From Streptomyces rimosus (GTDB lineage: Bacteria > Actinomycetota > Actinomycetes > Streptomycetales > Streptomycetaceae): a DNA stretch of 64,000 nt. The position numbers and the translations under genes are program-made. The notes under the pieces are model-generated. The model was given only the letters and a program-made list of their open reading frames with translations. It did no database searches and was not told the origin of the DNA. The stretch spans positions 7,253,501 through 7,317,500 of the forward strand of contig NZ_CP023688.1 of NCBI RefSeq assembly GCF_008704655.1, in the 5' to 3' direction. Below are positions 36,031-44,114 of the stretch, piece by piece (position 1 is the stretch's first letter; the number at the start of each line of letters is the position of its first letter).

Positions 36031-37431
36031 TCACACCCCGGGGCTCACCGAACTCATGTTGAAGTCCGGAATCCGCAGGGCCGGCATCGCGGCGCGGGTG
36101 AAGTAGTCGCTCCATTCCCGCGGCAGCGTGCGCTCCGTACGGCCCGCCTCCGCGGCCCGCGCCAGCAGGTCCACCGGCGACTCGTTGAACCGGAAGTTGT
36201 TCACCTCGCCGGTCACCTCACCGTTCTCGACCAGATAGACGCCGTCCCTGGTCAGCCCCGTGAGCAGCAGTGTCGCCGGGTCCACCTCGCGGATGTACCA
36301 CAGGCAGGTCAGCAGCAGCCCCCGCTCGGTGCCCGCCACCATCTCCTCCAGCGACCGGGCGCCGCCGCCGTCCAGGATCAGGTTGTCGATGCCCGGCGCC
36401 ACCGGCAGCCCGGTCAGCCCGGCGCCGTACCGGGTGGTCACCAGCCGCCGCAGCTCGCCGTCGCGTATCCAGTCGGTCGGCTCCAGCGGCAGCCCGTTGT
36501 CGAACACGGAGGCGTCGTCGCCGGATGCATGGGCCAGGACGAACGGCGCGCACTCCAGGCCCGGGGCGCCCGGGTCGCTGCGCAGCGTCAGCGGCAGCCC
36601 GGCGATCTTGCTGCCGACGAGGGTGCCGCCGCCGGGCCGGGAGAAGACCGTACGGCCCTCGGCGGCGTCCCGGGCCACCGCCGACCACTGCTGGTACACG
36701 AGCAGGTCGGCGACGGCCGTCGGCGGCAGCAGCGTCTCGTACCGCCCGGCCGGCAGCTCGACGCGCCGCTCGGCCCAGCCGAGCCGGGTGGCCAGCTCCG
36801 CGTCCATGGCCAGCGGGTCCGTGTCGCGGAAGTCCCGGGTGGACAGCCCCGCCCACGCGGACCGGGTGCGGTCCGGGGACTTGGCGTTCAGCTCCAGCGT
36901 CCCGGTGGGCTGGTCGTGCCGCAGCCGCAGCCCCGTGGAAGACCCGAGGTAGGACGAGACCACCTCGTGAAACGCGAACCCGTACAGCTCACGCCCGCCG
37001 TCCCTGGCCCGCTTGAACGATTCACCCAGCGCGGGCGCGAAGGAGTCGAACACCGCGGAAGAAGTCTCGGCCGGGGCATCGGTGAAGTCCGGCGACGGCG
37101 CGGCCCCGGAAACCAGCGGCCCCGCATCCTCGGCGGGCCCCGCCGCCCGCGCTGCCGCCTCCGCCTCCCGCACCAGCGGCTCCAGATCGGCCACGGTCAC
37201 CGCCGACCGGGACACCACACCCGACGCCGTGCCCTGCGCACCGTCCACCGTCGCGATCACCGTCAGCGACCGCCCGCGAGTGACCCCATTGGTGGTCAGC
37301 GCATTACCGGCCCACCGCAGATTGGCACTGGACCGCTCGCTCGCGATGACCACACACCCGTCGGCCCGGGACAATTCAAGGGCCCGCTCGACAATCTCGT
37401 GGGGCGCACCCGCCCGCGCGGAACGGCTCAT
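36031..37431 (-). CDS. tldE: TldE/PmbA-type metalloprotease subunit
   Basis: The inactive-partner subunit of the TldD/TldE protease, which degrades unfolded peptides and matures some peptide natural products. 466 residues; family features include FAFHEVVSSYLGSSTGLR in the middle and the C-terminal VENGEVTGEVNNFRFNESPVDLL. It lacks the HExxxH zinc motif, as expected for TldE. ATG 37431 overlaps the tldD stop (ATGA). Confidence 0.93.
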   Translation of the reverse strand: MSRSARAGAPHEIVERALELSRADGCVVIASERSSANLRWAGNALTTNGVTRGRSLTVIATVDGAQGTASGVVSRSAVTVADLEPLVREAEAAARAAGPAEDAGPLVSGAAPSPDFTDAPAETSSAVFDSFAPALGESFKRARDGGRELYGFAFHEVVSSYLGSSTGLRLRHDQPTGTLELNAKSPDRTRSAWAGLSTRDFRDTDPLAMDAELATRLGWAERRVELPAGRYETLLPPTAVADLLVYQQWSAVARDAAEGRTVFSRPGGGTLVGSKIAGLPLTLRSDPGAPGLECAPFVLAHASGDDASVFDNGLPLEPTDWIRDGELRRLVTTRYGAGLTGLPVAPGIDNLILDGGGARSLEEMVAGTERGLLLTCLWYIREVDPATLLLTGLTRDGVYLVENGEVTGEVNNFRFNESPVDLLARAAEAGRTERTLPREWSDYFTRAAMPALRIPDFNMSSVSPGV

Positions 37432-38960
37432 CGACCCGCCTCCTGTGCCGTATTCAGAATGCTGACATCGGTGAACAGCGCCGCCGGACACCCGTGCGAA
37501 ACGGCCGCGATCTGCCCCGGCTGCGCCTTCCCACAATTGAAGGCCCCACCCAGAACGTACGTATCCGGCCCACCGACCGCGGCCATCGATCCCCAGAAGT
37601 CGGTGGTGGTGGCTTGGTAGGCGACGTCGCGGAGTTGTCCGGCGAGCCGGCCGTTCTCGATACGGAAGAAGCGTTGGGCGGTGAACTGAAAGTTGTACCG
37701 CTGCATATCAATGGACCAAGACCGATCCCCCACCACATAAACCCCCCTCTCCACCCCGGAAATCAGCTCCTCCGTGCTCGGCCCCTGTGGCGCGGGTTGC
37801 AGTGACACATTCGCCATCCGCTGGACGGGGACGTGTGCGGGGGAGTCGGCGAAGGCGCAGCCGTTGGAGCGGGGGGAGCCGGTGAGTTTGGCCATGCGGC
37901 GGTCGAGTTGGTAGCCGACCAGGGTGCCGTTCTGGATGAGGTTCCAGGATTGGGCTGCTACGCCCTCGTCGTCCCAGCCGATTGTGGCCAGGCCGTGTTC
38001 GGCGGTGCGGTCGCCGGTGACGTTCATGATTTCGGAGCCGTAGGCGAGTGTGCCGAGTTGGTCGTAGGTGGCGAAGGAGGTGCCCGCGTAGGCGGCCTCG
38101 TAGCCCAGGGCGCGGTCCAGTTCGGTGGCGTGGCCGATCGACTCGTGGATGGTCAGCCAGAGGTTGGAGGGGTCCACGACCAGGTCGTAGCGGCCGGGGG
38201 TGACGCTGGGGGCGCGGAGTTTCTCGGCGAGGTGGGCCGGGATCTCCGCCAGTTCCGCGTCCCAGTTCCAGTGGTCGCCGGTGAGGTACTCCCAGCCTCG
38301 GCCCACCGGCGGGGCGAGTGTGCGCATGGAGTCGAACTCGCCGCTCATCGGGTCCACGGCGACCGCGGTCAGCTGGGGGTGGAGGCGTATGCGTTGCTGG
38401 GTGGTGCTGGTGCCCGCCGTGTCGGCGTAGAACTTGTTCTCCTGGACGGTCATCAGTGCGGCGTCCGCGTGCGCCACGCCCGGTGCGGCCAGCAGCCGCG
38501 CGCTCCACTCGGCCAGCAGGCCGGTCTTGTCGGCGTCCGGTACGTCGAACGGGTTGATCTCGTAGGAGGAGATCCAGGTGCGGTCCGGGTAGGCCGGTTC
38601 GTCCGCCAGCTCCACACGCTCGGTGGAGCCGGCCGCCTCGGACACCTTGGCGGAGAGCTTCGCCATGGCCACCGCCTGGCCGGCGACACGCGCCGCGGCG
38701 TCCATCGTGAGGTCCACACCGGAGGCGAATCCCCAGGCGCCGTTGTGCACCACGCGCACCGCGTAGCCCAGGTCGGTGGTGTCGGAAGCCTCCGAAGGGC
38801 GGGCGTCCCGCAGGCGCCAGGACGCGCTGCGCAGCCGCTCCAGGCGGAAGTCCGCGTGCTCGGCGCCGAGCGCGCGGGCCCGCGCCAGCGCGGCGTCGGC
38901 CAGCGCGCGCAGGGGCAGCGCGAGGAACGTCTCGTCGATCGAACGAGGTGTGACAGGCAA
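37428..38960 (-). CDS. tldD: TldD metalloprotease catalytic subunit
   Basis: The zinc-carrying subunit of the TldD/TldE heterodimer, 510 residues. The metal motif HExxxH is in TIHESIGHATELDRALGYE near residue 265; a further zinc ligand is usual near the C-terminal NCGK region (GGAFNCGKAQPGQIA). TTG 38960 is chosen: GGGAGG lies 5 nt upstream and no ATG or GTG is available near the conserved start. Operon with tldE. No RiPP precursor is visible near it. Confidence 0.93.
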   Translation of the reverse strand: MPVTPRSIDETFLALPLRALADAALARARALGAEHADFRLERLRSASWRLRDARPSEASDTTDLGYAVRVVHNGAWGFASGVDLTMDAAARVAGQAVAMAKLSAKVSEAAGSTERVELADEPAYPDRTWISSYEINPFDVPDADKTGLLAEWSARLLAAPGVAHADAALMTVQENKFYADTAGTSTTQQRIRLHPQLTAVAVDPMSGEFDSMRTLAPPVGRGWEYLTGDHWNWDAELAEIPAHLAEKLRAPSVTPGRYDLVVDPSNLWLTIHESIGHATELDRALGYEAAYAGTSFATYDQLGTLAYGSEIMNVTGDRTAEHGLATIGWDDEGVAAQSWNLIQNGTLVGYQLDRRMAKLTGSPRSNGCAFADSPAHVPVQRMANVSLQPAPQGPSTEELISGVERGVYVVGDRSWSIDMQRYNFQFTAQRFFRIENGRLAGQLRDVAYQATTTDFWGSMAAVGGPDTYVLGGAFNCGKAQPGQIAAVSHGCPAALFTDVSILNTAQEAGR

Positions 38961-39167
38961 GGTGTCCTCCCGTGGTCGGCGCCATGAATCATGCCCTCCC
39001 CGGGGCGTCCGGCCCACCCCGCGGGGGACCCGGACGGCGGCGTCTTCTGTAGGGACCCGACAGTGACCGGCGTGCGCGCCTGTCCGGGCTCGATTCTCCG
39101 TACGAGGCCGGTGACCGATAGTTTCGTAGCGAACGCAGGTCGGACAGGACACGGAAAGGGTGATCTC

Positions 39168-39872
39168 TTGAGCCGCTCGGTTCTGGTCACCGGAGGCAAC
39201 CGCGGCATTGGCCTCGCCATCGCCCGGGCCTTCGCCGAGGCAGGCGACAAGGTCGCCATCACCTACCGCTCGGGGGAGCCGCCCGAGGGATTTTTGGCCG
39301 TGAAGTGCGACATCACGGACGCTGAGCAGGTCGAGCAGGCCTACAAGGAGATCGAGGAGAAGCAGGGCGCGGTCGAGGTGCTGGTGGCCAACGCCGGCGT
39401 CACCCGCGACCAGCTGCTGATGCGGATGTCCGAGGAGGACTTCGCCTCGGTGCTCGACACCAACCTCACCGGTACGTTCCGGGTGGTCAAGCGCGCCAAC
39501 CGCGGGATGCTGCGGGCGCGCAAGGGCCGCGTCGTGCTGATCTCGTCCGTCGTGGGCCTGCTGGGCTCCGCGGGCCAGGCGAACTACGCCGCCTCCAAGG
39601 CGGGCCTGGTGGGCTTCGCCCGCTCGCTCGCCCGCGAGCTGGGCAGCCGTAACATCACCGTCAACGTCGTCGCGCCCGGTTTCGTCGACACCGACATGAC
39701 CCGTGCGCTCACCGACGAGCAGCGGGAGGGCATCGTGAAGCAGGTGCCGCTCGCGCGCTACGCGCAGCCCGAGGAGATCGCCGCCTCGGTCCGCTTCCTG
39801 GCCTCCGACGAGGCCGCGTACATCACCGGAGCCGTCATTCCCGTCGACGGCGGATTGGGCATGGGTCACTGA
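39168..39872 (+). CDS. fabG: 3-oxoacyl-ACP reductase FabG (MabA-like)
   Basis: A short-chain dehydrogenase that reduces 3-oxoacyl-ACP with NADPH in fatty acid elongation. 234 residues, with TGGNRGIG at about 8-15, VANAGVTRD, the catalytic ISSVVGLLGSAGQANYAASKAG and a typical PVDGGLGMGH end. TTG 39168 lies 7 nt after AAAGGG; upstream in-frame extension has no start with a ribosome site. fabI follows 5 nt downstream, the same order as mycobacterial mabA-inhA. Confidence 0.93.
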   Translation: MSRSVLVTGGNRGIGLAIARAFAEAGDKVAITYRSGEPPEGFLAVKCDITDAEQVEQAYKEIEEKQGAVEVLVANAGVTRDQLLMRMSEEDFASVLDTNLTGTFRVVKRANRGMLRARKGRVVLISSVVGLLGSAGQANYAASKAGLVGFARSLARELGSRNITVNVVAPGFVDTDMTRALTDEQREGIVKQVPLARYAQPEEIAASVRFLASDEAAYITGAVIPVDGGLGMGH

Positions 39873-39877
39873 TCAGC

Positions 39878-40648
39878 ATGAGTGGAATCCTCGCAGGCAA
39901 GCGCATCCTCGTCACGGGCGTCATCACCGACGGCTCGATCGCCTTCCACGCGGCCAAGGTCGCGCAGAACGAGGGCGCCGAGGTCATCCTCACCGGCTTC
40001 GGCCGGCTCTCGCTCGTGCAGCGGATCGCCAAGCGGCTGCCCAAGGAAGCCCCGGTCATCGAGCTGGACGTCACCAACCAGGAGCACCTGGACGGTCTCG
40101 CCGACAAGATCCGCGAGTACACCGGTGACGACGGCCGGCTCGACGGCGTGGTGCACTCCATCGCCTTCGGCCCGCAGGGCGCCTTCAACTTCCTGGAGGC
40201 GAACTGGGAGGACGTGTCCACCGCGCTGCACGTCTCCTCGTACTCGCTGAAGTCGCTGACCATGGCCTGCCTGCCGCTGATGACGCAGGGCGGTTCGGTC
40301 GTGGGCATCACCTTCGACGGGTCCATCGCCTGGCCGAAGTACGACTGGATGGGCGTGGCCAAGGCCGCCCTGGAGTCCACCAGCCGGTACCTCGCCCGTG
40401 ACCTGGGCGAGAAGAACATCCGCTGCAACATGATCTCGGCGGGCCCCATCAAGTCGATGGCCGCGAAGTCCATCCCGGGCTTCGAGGAGCTGGCGGACGT
40501 GTGGAACCACCGTGCCCCCATCGGCTGGGACCTCTCCGACCCCGAGCCGGCCGGCCGCGGTGTCGTCGGCCTGCTCTCGGACTTCTTCCCGAAGACCACC
40601 GGCGAGGTCGTCCACGTCGACGGCGGCGTGCACATGATGGGCGCCTGA
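39878..40648 (+). CDS. fabI: NADH-dependent enoyl-ACP reductase FabI (InhA-like)
   Basis: Catalyses the last reduction of each fatty acid elongation round. 256 residues, with GKRILVTGVITDGSIAFH at the N terminus, HSIAFGPQGAFNF and the catalytic YDWMGVAKAAL (Tyr-x6-Lys of the FabI/InhA group). The sequence is close to InhA, so isoniazid- or triclosan-type inhibition is conceivable but unproved. Operon with fabG; terminator at 40672. Confidence 0.94.
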   Translation: MSGILAGKRILVTGVITDGSIAFHAAKVAQNEGAEVILTGFGRLSLVQRIAKRLPKEAPVIELDVTNQEHLDGLADKIREYTGDDGRLDGVVHSIAFGPQGAFNFLEANWEDVSTALHVSSYSLKSLTMACLPLMTQGGSVVGITFDGSIAWPKYDWMGVAKAALESTSRYLARDLGEKNIRCNMISAGPIKSMAAKSIPGFEELADVWNHRAPIGWDLSDPEPAGRGVVGLLSDFFPKTTGEVVHVDGGVHMMGA

Positions 40649-40671
40649 CGCCCCCGTAAGCGCCCGCACCA

Positions 40672-40701
40672 CTGCCCGTCCCGGTCCGCCGGGACGGGCA
40701 G
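40672..40701. terminator. Bidirectional terminator between fabI and gntR
   Basis: CTGCCCGTCCCGG (40672-40684) pairs with 40689-40701, 13 bp perfect, loop TCCG. Confidence 0.85.
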
Positions 40702-40735
40702 CGCGCCGTTGTACGGGCTTCGCGCGCCGTACGGC

Positions 40736-41419
40736 TCAGCCGGCGCCCTGTGCGTTCAGCCGGCACCCGAACGGATGCGTGCTCGCCTCCGCCGCGGCAC
40801 GCTCGTCGTCGCCCGCGCGGATCGCCGCGACCAGCCGCGCGTGGTCCACGTACGCCTCGGGCCGCAGGACGTCGCCCACGTCGGCGCGCAGGAACTCCCG
40901 CAGCACGCCGCCGAGATCGGCGTACAGCTCGGCCAGCACCTCGTTGTGGGAGGCGGCGACGACCGCCATGTGCAGGGTCGCGTCGGCCTCCACGAACGCG
41001 GTCGCCGCGCCGGACTCCCAGGCCCGTTCGCGCCGCTCCAGCGCGGTGTCGAGCTGCCGCAGGTCGTGGTCGGTACGTCGGCGCGCGGCCAGCTTGGCCG
41101 CCGCCGCTTCCAGCGCGCTGCGCAGCTCGGCCACATGCTCCGGGTCGGCGTCCGCGAAGCGGCGGTTCATGACCCCGGCCAGCTCGCTGGTGGCCGCCAC
41201 GTACGTGCCCGAGCCCTGGCGGATGTCCAGCAGGCCGTTGTGCGCCAGCGCCCGTACGGCCTCGCGGACGGTGTTGCGGGCCACCCCGAGTTGTTCGACC
41301 AGTTCCGGCTCGGTCGGGATGCGGGAGCCCACCGGCCATTCACCGGAGGTGATCTGCGCCCGCAGCTGCGTGATCACCTGGTCCGCCAGCGCGGAGCGCC
41401 GGGGCGAGGTCAGTGGCAT
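40736..41419 (-). CDS. GntR/FCD (FadR subfamily) transcriptional regulator
   Basis: A 227-residue regulator: N-terminal winged helix (LADQVITQLRAQITSGEWPVGSRIPTE onward, about residues 10-75) and C-terminal FCD ligand domain with metal-type residues in EADATLHMAVVAASHNEV and ADHARLVAAI-like helix (YVDHARLVAAI). Divergent from the MFS gene with a 133-bp spacer, so it probably controls that transporter. ATG 41419. Confidence 0.9.
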   Translation of the reverse strand: MPLTSPRRSALADQVITQLRAQITSGEWPVGSRIPTEPELVEQLGVARNTVREAVRALAHNGLLDIRQGSGTYVAATSELAGVMNRRFADADPEHVAELRSALEAAAAKLAARRRTDHDLRQLDTALERRERAWESGAATAFVEADATLHMAVVAASHNEVLAELYADLGGVLREFLRADVGDVLRPEAYVDHARLVAAIRAGDDERAAAEASTHPFGCRLNAQGAG

Positions 41420-41525
41420 GACAGCGCTCCAGTGGGACGGGGGCCGGGGGCCCGACGGTCGGCACCGCGAGAGGATAGCGAGCCGGCCGCCCGCGGGGCC
41501 TGGGAGGAAAGCCCTGGACAAGCAT

Positions 41526-41554
41526 TCATCCCATGATTCTATGATGCGTCTCAT
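41526..41554 (+). promoter_or_regulatory. Candidate GntR operator overlapping a leaderless MFS promoter
   Basis: TATGAT at 41540-41545 is a near-consensus -10 box 7 nt before ATG 41553. Four TCAT/ATGA half-sites (41526, 41533, 41541, 41551) form two inverted pairs, TCAT-N3-ATGA and ATGA-N6-TCAT. The stretch is markedly AT-rich compared with its surroundings. A repressor bound here would block the promoter. Confidence 0.55.
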
Positions 41555-42878
41555 GGCAGACGACTCCCTCGCGACGCTCGGCCCCGGCGCCGGGTCCTCC
41601 GGCCCGCCGCCGGCACAGCACACGGGCGCACCGGCCCGGCCGGAAGCCGCACCGGGACCGCACCACCACCCCCCGGCCCCCGGCCGCGCGGTGCCGATCG
41701 TGATGATCCTCGGCCTGTTCCTGGCCGCCCTCAACCTCCGCCCGGCCATCACCAGCCTCGGCCCGCTCATGGAAGAGGTACGGTCCGGCCTCGGCATGAG
41801 CGCGACCGTCGCCGGCCTGCTCACCTCCGTACCGGCCGCGTGCTTCGCGGTCTTCGGCATCGCGGCCCCGCGGCTGGCCCGGCGCTTCGGCCCCGGCGCG
41901 GTCGTCTGCGCGGGCATGGCCGCGATCGCCGCGGGCATCGTCGTACGGCCCTACACGGGCAGCACCGCCGGTTTCCTCGCCGCCACCGCACTGGCCCTCG
42001 CGGGCATCGCGGTCGGCAACGTGCTGCTGCCGGTCGTCATCAAGACCTGGTACCCGGAGCGCGTCGGCCCGCTGACCGGCCTGTACTCCATGGCGCTGGC
42101 GCTCGGCAGCGCCATCGCCGCGGCGCTGACCGTCCCCGTCACGACCGCGCTCAGCGGCAGCTGGCAGGCCGGTCTCGCGGTGTGGGCGCTGATCGCCGCG
42201 CTCGCCGTCCTGCCCTGGCTGACCGTCGTACGCGGCCGGAAGGCCGAGCGCGGGGCCGCCGCCGCGGAGCCCGCCGCGCCGCCCGCCCTGCGGGTCGCCA
42301 CCTCGCCGACCGCCTGGGCGCTGGCCGTCTACTTCGGCCTCCAGGCCACCGCCGCCTACGTCACCATGGGCTGGATGGCGCAGATCTTCCGCGACGCCGG
42401 GGTCCCGGCCGGTACCGCGGGCGTGCTGCTCGCCTTCACCATGGCGATCGGCGTACCGCTGTCCTTCGTGCTGCCCCGGGTGGCCGCCCGGATGCGCAAC
42501 CAGGGCCTGCTCGCCGCCGGCCTCGGCCTGTGCGGGCTGGCCGCCTACGCCGGCCTGTGGCTGGCCCCGGCCGGCGGGGCCTGGGCCTGGACGCTGCTGA
42601 TGGGCATATCGAACTGCGCCTTCCCGCTGGCCCTGACCATGATCGGGATGCGGGCGCGGTCCGCCGACGGTGTCGTACGGCTGTCCGCCTTCGCCCAGAG
42701 CGTCGGCTATCTGATCTCCCTGCCGGGCCCCTTCCTGGTGGCCACGCTCTACCAGCACAGCGGCGGCTGGGGGCTGCCGCTCGCGCTGATGGCCGGGCTG
42801 ATGGTGCCCCAGATGGCGGTCGGGATGCTGGCGGGCCGGGACCGCCGGATGGAGGACGAGGCCCGGGTGCGACACTGA
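41553..42878 (+). CDS. MFS transporter, CynX/NimT family
   Basis: A 441-residue, 12-helix major facilitator permease. A polar Pro/His-rich lead of about 45 residues is followed by MILGLFLAALNLRPAITSLGPL, typical of the CynX/NimT (cyanate/2-nitroimidazole) group. Substrate unknown. ATG 41553 is preferred over 41541 and 41544 because the -10 box covers those and no Shine-Dalgarno exists. The SGM_5486-type peptide gene follows 4 nt after its stop. Confidence 0.88.
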   Translation: MADDSLATLGPGAGSSGPPPAQHTGAPARPEAAPGPHHHPPAPGRAVPIVMILGLFLAALNLRPAITSLGPLMEEVRSGLGMSATVAGLLTSVPAACFAVFGIAAPRLARRFGPGAVVCAGMAAIAAGIVVRPYTGSTAGFLAATALALAGIAVGNVLLPVVIKTWYPERVGPLTGLYSMALALGSAIAAALTVPVTTALSGSWQAGLAVWALIAALAVLPWLTVVRGRKAERGAAAAEPAAPPALRVATSPTAWALAVYFGLQATAAYVTMGWMAQIFRDAGVPAGTAGVLLAFTMAIGVPLSFVLPRVAARMRNQGLLAAGLGLCGLAAYAGLWLAPAGGAWAWTLLMGISNCAFPLALTMIGMRARSADGVVRLSAFAQSVGYLISLPGPFLVATLYQHSGGWGLPLALMAGLMVPQMAVGMLAGRDRRMEDEARVRH

Positions 42879-42882
42879 AGCC

Positions 42883-42999
42883 ATGCCAGTGCTCGAACCG
42901 AATCCGCAGGGCGGACAGAAGAAGCTGCTCATCGTGCTGGGGGCGATGCTGGCGGTGACCGTCGTCATCGGCGTCATCGCGAGCATCGCCTCACCCTGA
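42883..42999 (+). CDS. SGM_5486-type transporter-associated small membrane protein
   Basis: A 38-residue peptide: polar start MPVLEPNPQGGQKK and one transmembrane helix LLIVLGAMLAVTVVIGVIASI. It begins 4 nt after the MFS stop codon, without its own ribosome site, so it depends on coupling. The sequence and position match the small family annotated as SGM_5486 transporter-associated proteins in Streptomyces. It may stabilise or regulate the permease (inference). Easily missed because of its length. Confidence 0.82.
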   Translation: MPVLEPNPQGGQKKLLIVLGAMLAVTVVIGVIASIASP

Positions 43000-43025
43000 C
43001 GCGCCGGACGCCCCGGCCGGGAGGT

Positions 43026-43043
43026 GGTGGGGGTAACCCCACC
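43026..43043 (+). terminator. Terminator after the MFS operon
   Basis: GGTGGGG, loop GTAA, CCCCACC: a compact 7-bp stem with tetraloop 27 nt past the peptide stop, followed by a second small hairpin CCCCTAGGGG. Confidence 0.6.
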
Positions 43044-43199
43044 GTCCCCTAGGGGGCCAGGGTCAGGGGCAAGTGGGTGGCGTACCGGATGGGAACGGCC
43101 GTCGCCGGACCGTAGGTTCGTTGCACACCGTGCCGCTGCGGTGGGCGCGGCCGCACCACGCGGCCGCGTCGTCCCCGCCAACGTCCCCGGAGGCCACCG

Positions 43200-43409
43200 A
43201 TGTCCGCCGTGTCCAGCCGGCCGTCCGTCCCCCGCAGCCCGGGTGCCCGCACCGGCCTGCCGTGGTGGGCCGTGGCGCTGGCCGTCGTCTCCTTCGTCAC
43301 GCTGCTCATCGTCATGACCGCGCCGTCCCCGGCCCACGCGGTGAGCGCCTCCCAGGGCCTGGCGCCGCTGCTGGAGTTCCTCGCCAGGGTCGTCGGCATC
43401 GGCGCCTGA
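43200..43409 (+). CDS. Small secreted or membrane peptide precursor
   Basis: 69 residues: a basic 20-residue lead with RT, a hydrophobic helix (WWAVALAVVSFVTLLIVM) and then PAHA followed by VSASQGLAPLLEFLARVVGI. If signal peptidase cuts after AHA the mature peptide is 22 residues, amphipathic and with little charge. Alternatively it is a simple membrane protein. ATG 43200 has a GGAGG site. Related sequences occur in Streptomyces but no function is known to me. Confidence 0.75.
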   Translation: MSAVSSRPSVPRSPGARTGLPWWAVALAVVSFVTLLIVMTAPSPAHAVSASQGLAPLLEFLARVVGIGA

Positions 43410-43508
43410 GGGCCGGTGGCCGATGCCCGCCCACGGCGCGTTCACCCTGCGGGGGGAGCGCTCCAACACCTCGCGCCCCGCGCCGGGTTTCATGCGAAGC
43501 TGGGACAC

Positions 43509-44027
43509 ATGAGCGCCGAAACACCTCGCCGGATTGTCCTTCTTCGCCATGCCAAGGCCGACTGGTCGCAGGAGAGCGACCATGAGCGCCCCCTCGCGGA
43601 GCGCGGCCGCAAGGACGCCCCGGCCGCCGGCCACTGGCTGGCCGGAGCCGGGATCACCCCCGACCTGACCCTGTGCTCGACCGCCGCGCGCACCCGCGAG
43701 ACCTGGAAGCTGGTCGTGGGTGAGCTGCCGCAGCGGCCCCGGACCGTCTACGAGGAGCGGCTGTACGAAGCCTCCCTCGGCGAACTGATCGCGCTGCTGA
43801 ACGAGACCTCCGACGACGTGAGCGACCTGATGCTGGTCGGCCACAACCCGGGCATGCACGCGCTCGCCGACGCGCTGGCGGGCGAGGTGGAGGGCGACCT
43901 GCTGTCCCGGATGAACCGCAGCGGCTTCCCCACCTCCTCGATCGCCGTGCTGACCTTCACCGGCTCCTGGAAGTCGGTCGAGCACGGCGTCGGCCGCCTG
44001 GACGCGTACTGGGCGCCGCACGCCTGA
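43509..44027 (+). CDS. SixA-type phosphohistidine phosphatase (histidine phosphatase superfamily)
   Basis: 172 residues with the RHG motif LLRHAKADWS near residue 11 and the second histidine in LVGHNPGMHALADAL. SixA removes phosphate from histidine of signalling domains in E. coli; the actinobacterial role is not established. ATG 43509 has no Shine-Dalgarno; GAAGCT 7 nt upstream might be a weak leaderless -10. Convergent with serB over a strong terminator. Confidence 0.9.
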   Translation: MSAETPRRIVLLRHAKADWSQESDHERPLAERGRKDAPAAGHWLAGAGITPDLTLCSTAARTRETWKLVVGELPQRPRTVYEERLYEASLGELIALLNETSDDVSDLMLVGHNPGMHALADALAGEVEGDLLSRMNRSGFPTSSIAVLTFTGSWKSVEHGVGRLDAYWAPHA

Positions 44028-44047
44028 CCGGCACCGCAGGACGGACG

Positions 44048-44078
44048 AGGGCTCCGACGCCGCGCGCGTCGGAGCCCT
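44048..44078. terminator. Bidirectional terminator between sixA and serB
   Basis: AGGGCTCCGACGC (44048-44060) pairs perfectly with 44066-44078, 13 bp, loop CGCGC. Confidence 0.88.
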
Positions 44079-44114
44079 TCGCTGTTCCGTACGGTCCCGG
44101 CTGTTCCGTACGCC

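Noticed and set aside
36031..38960. TldD/TldE as part of a RiPP cluster
   Set aside because: No precursor peptide, export or radical enzyme gene is linked; neighbours are tyrS and fatty acid genes.
39168..40648. Mycolic acid synthesis locus because of mabA-inhA-like order
   Set aside because: No mycolate genes are near, and Streptomyces do not make mycolic acids; normal fatty acid synthesis explains it.
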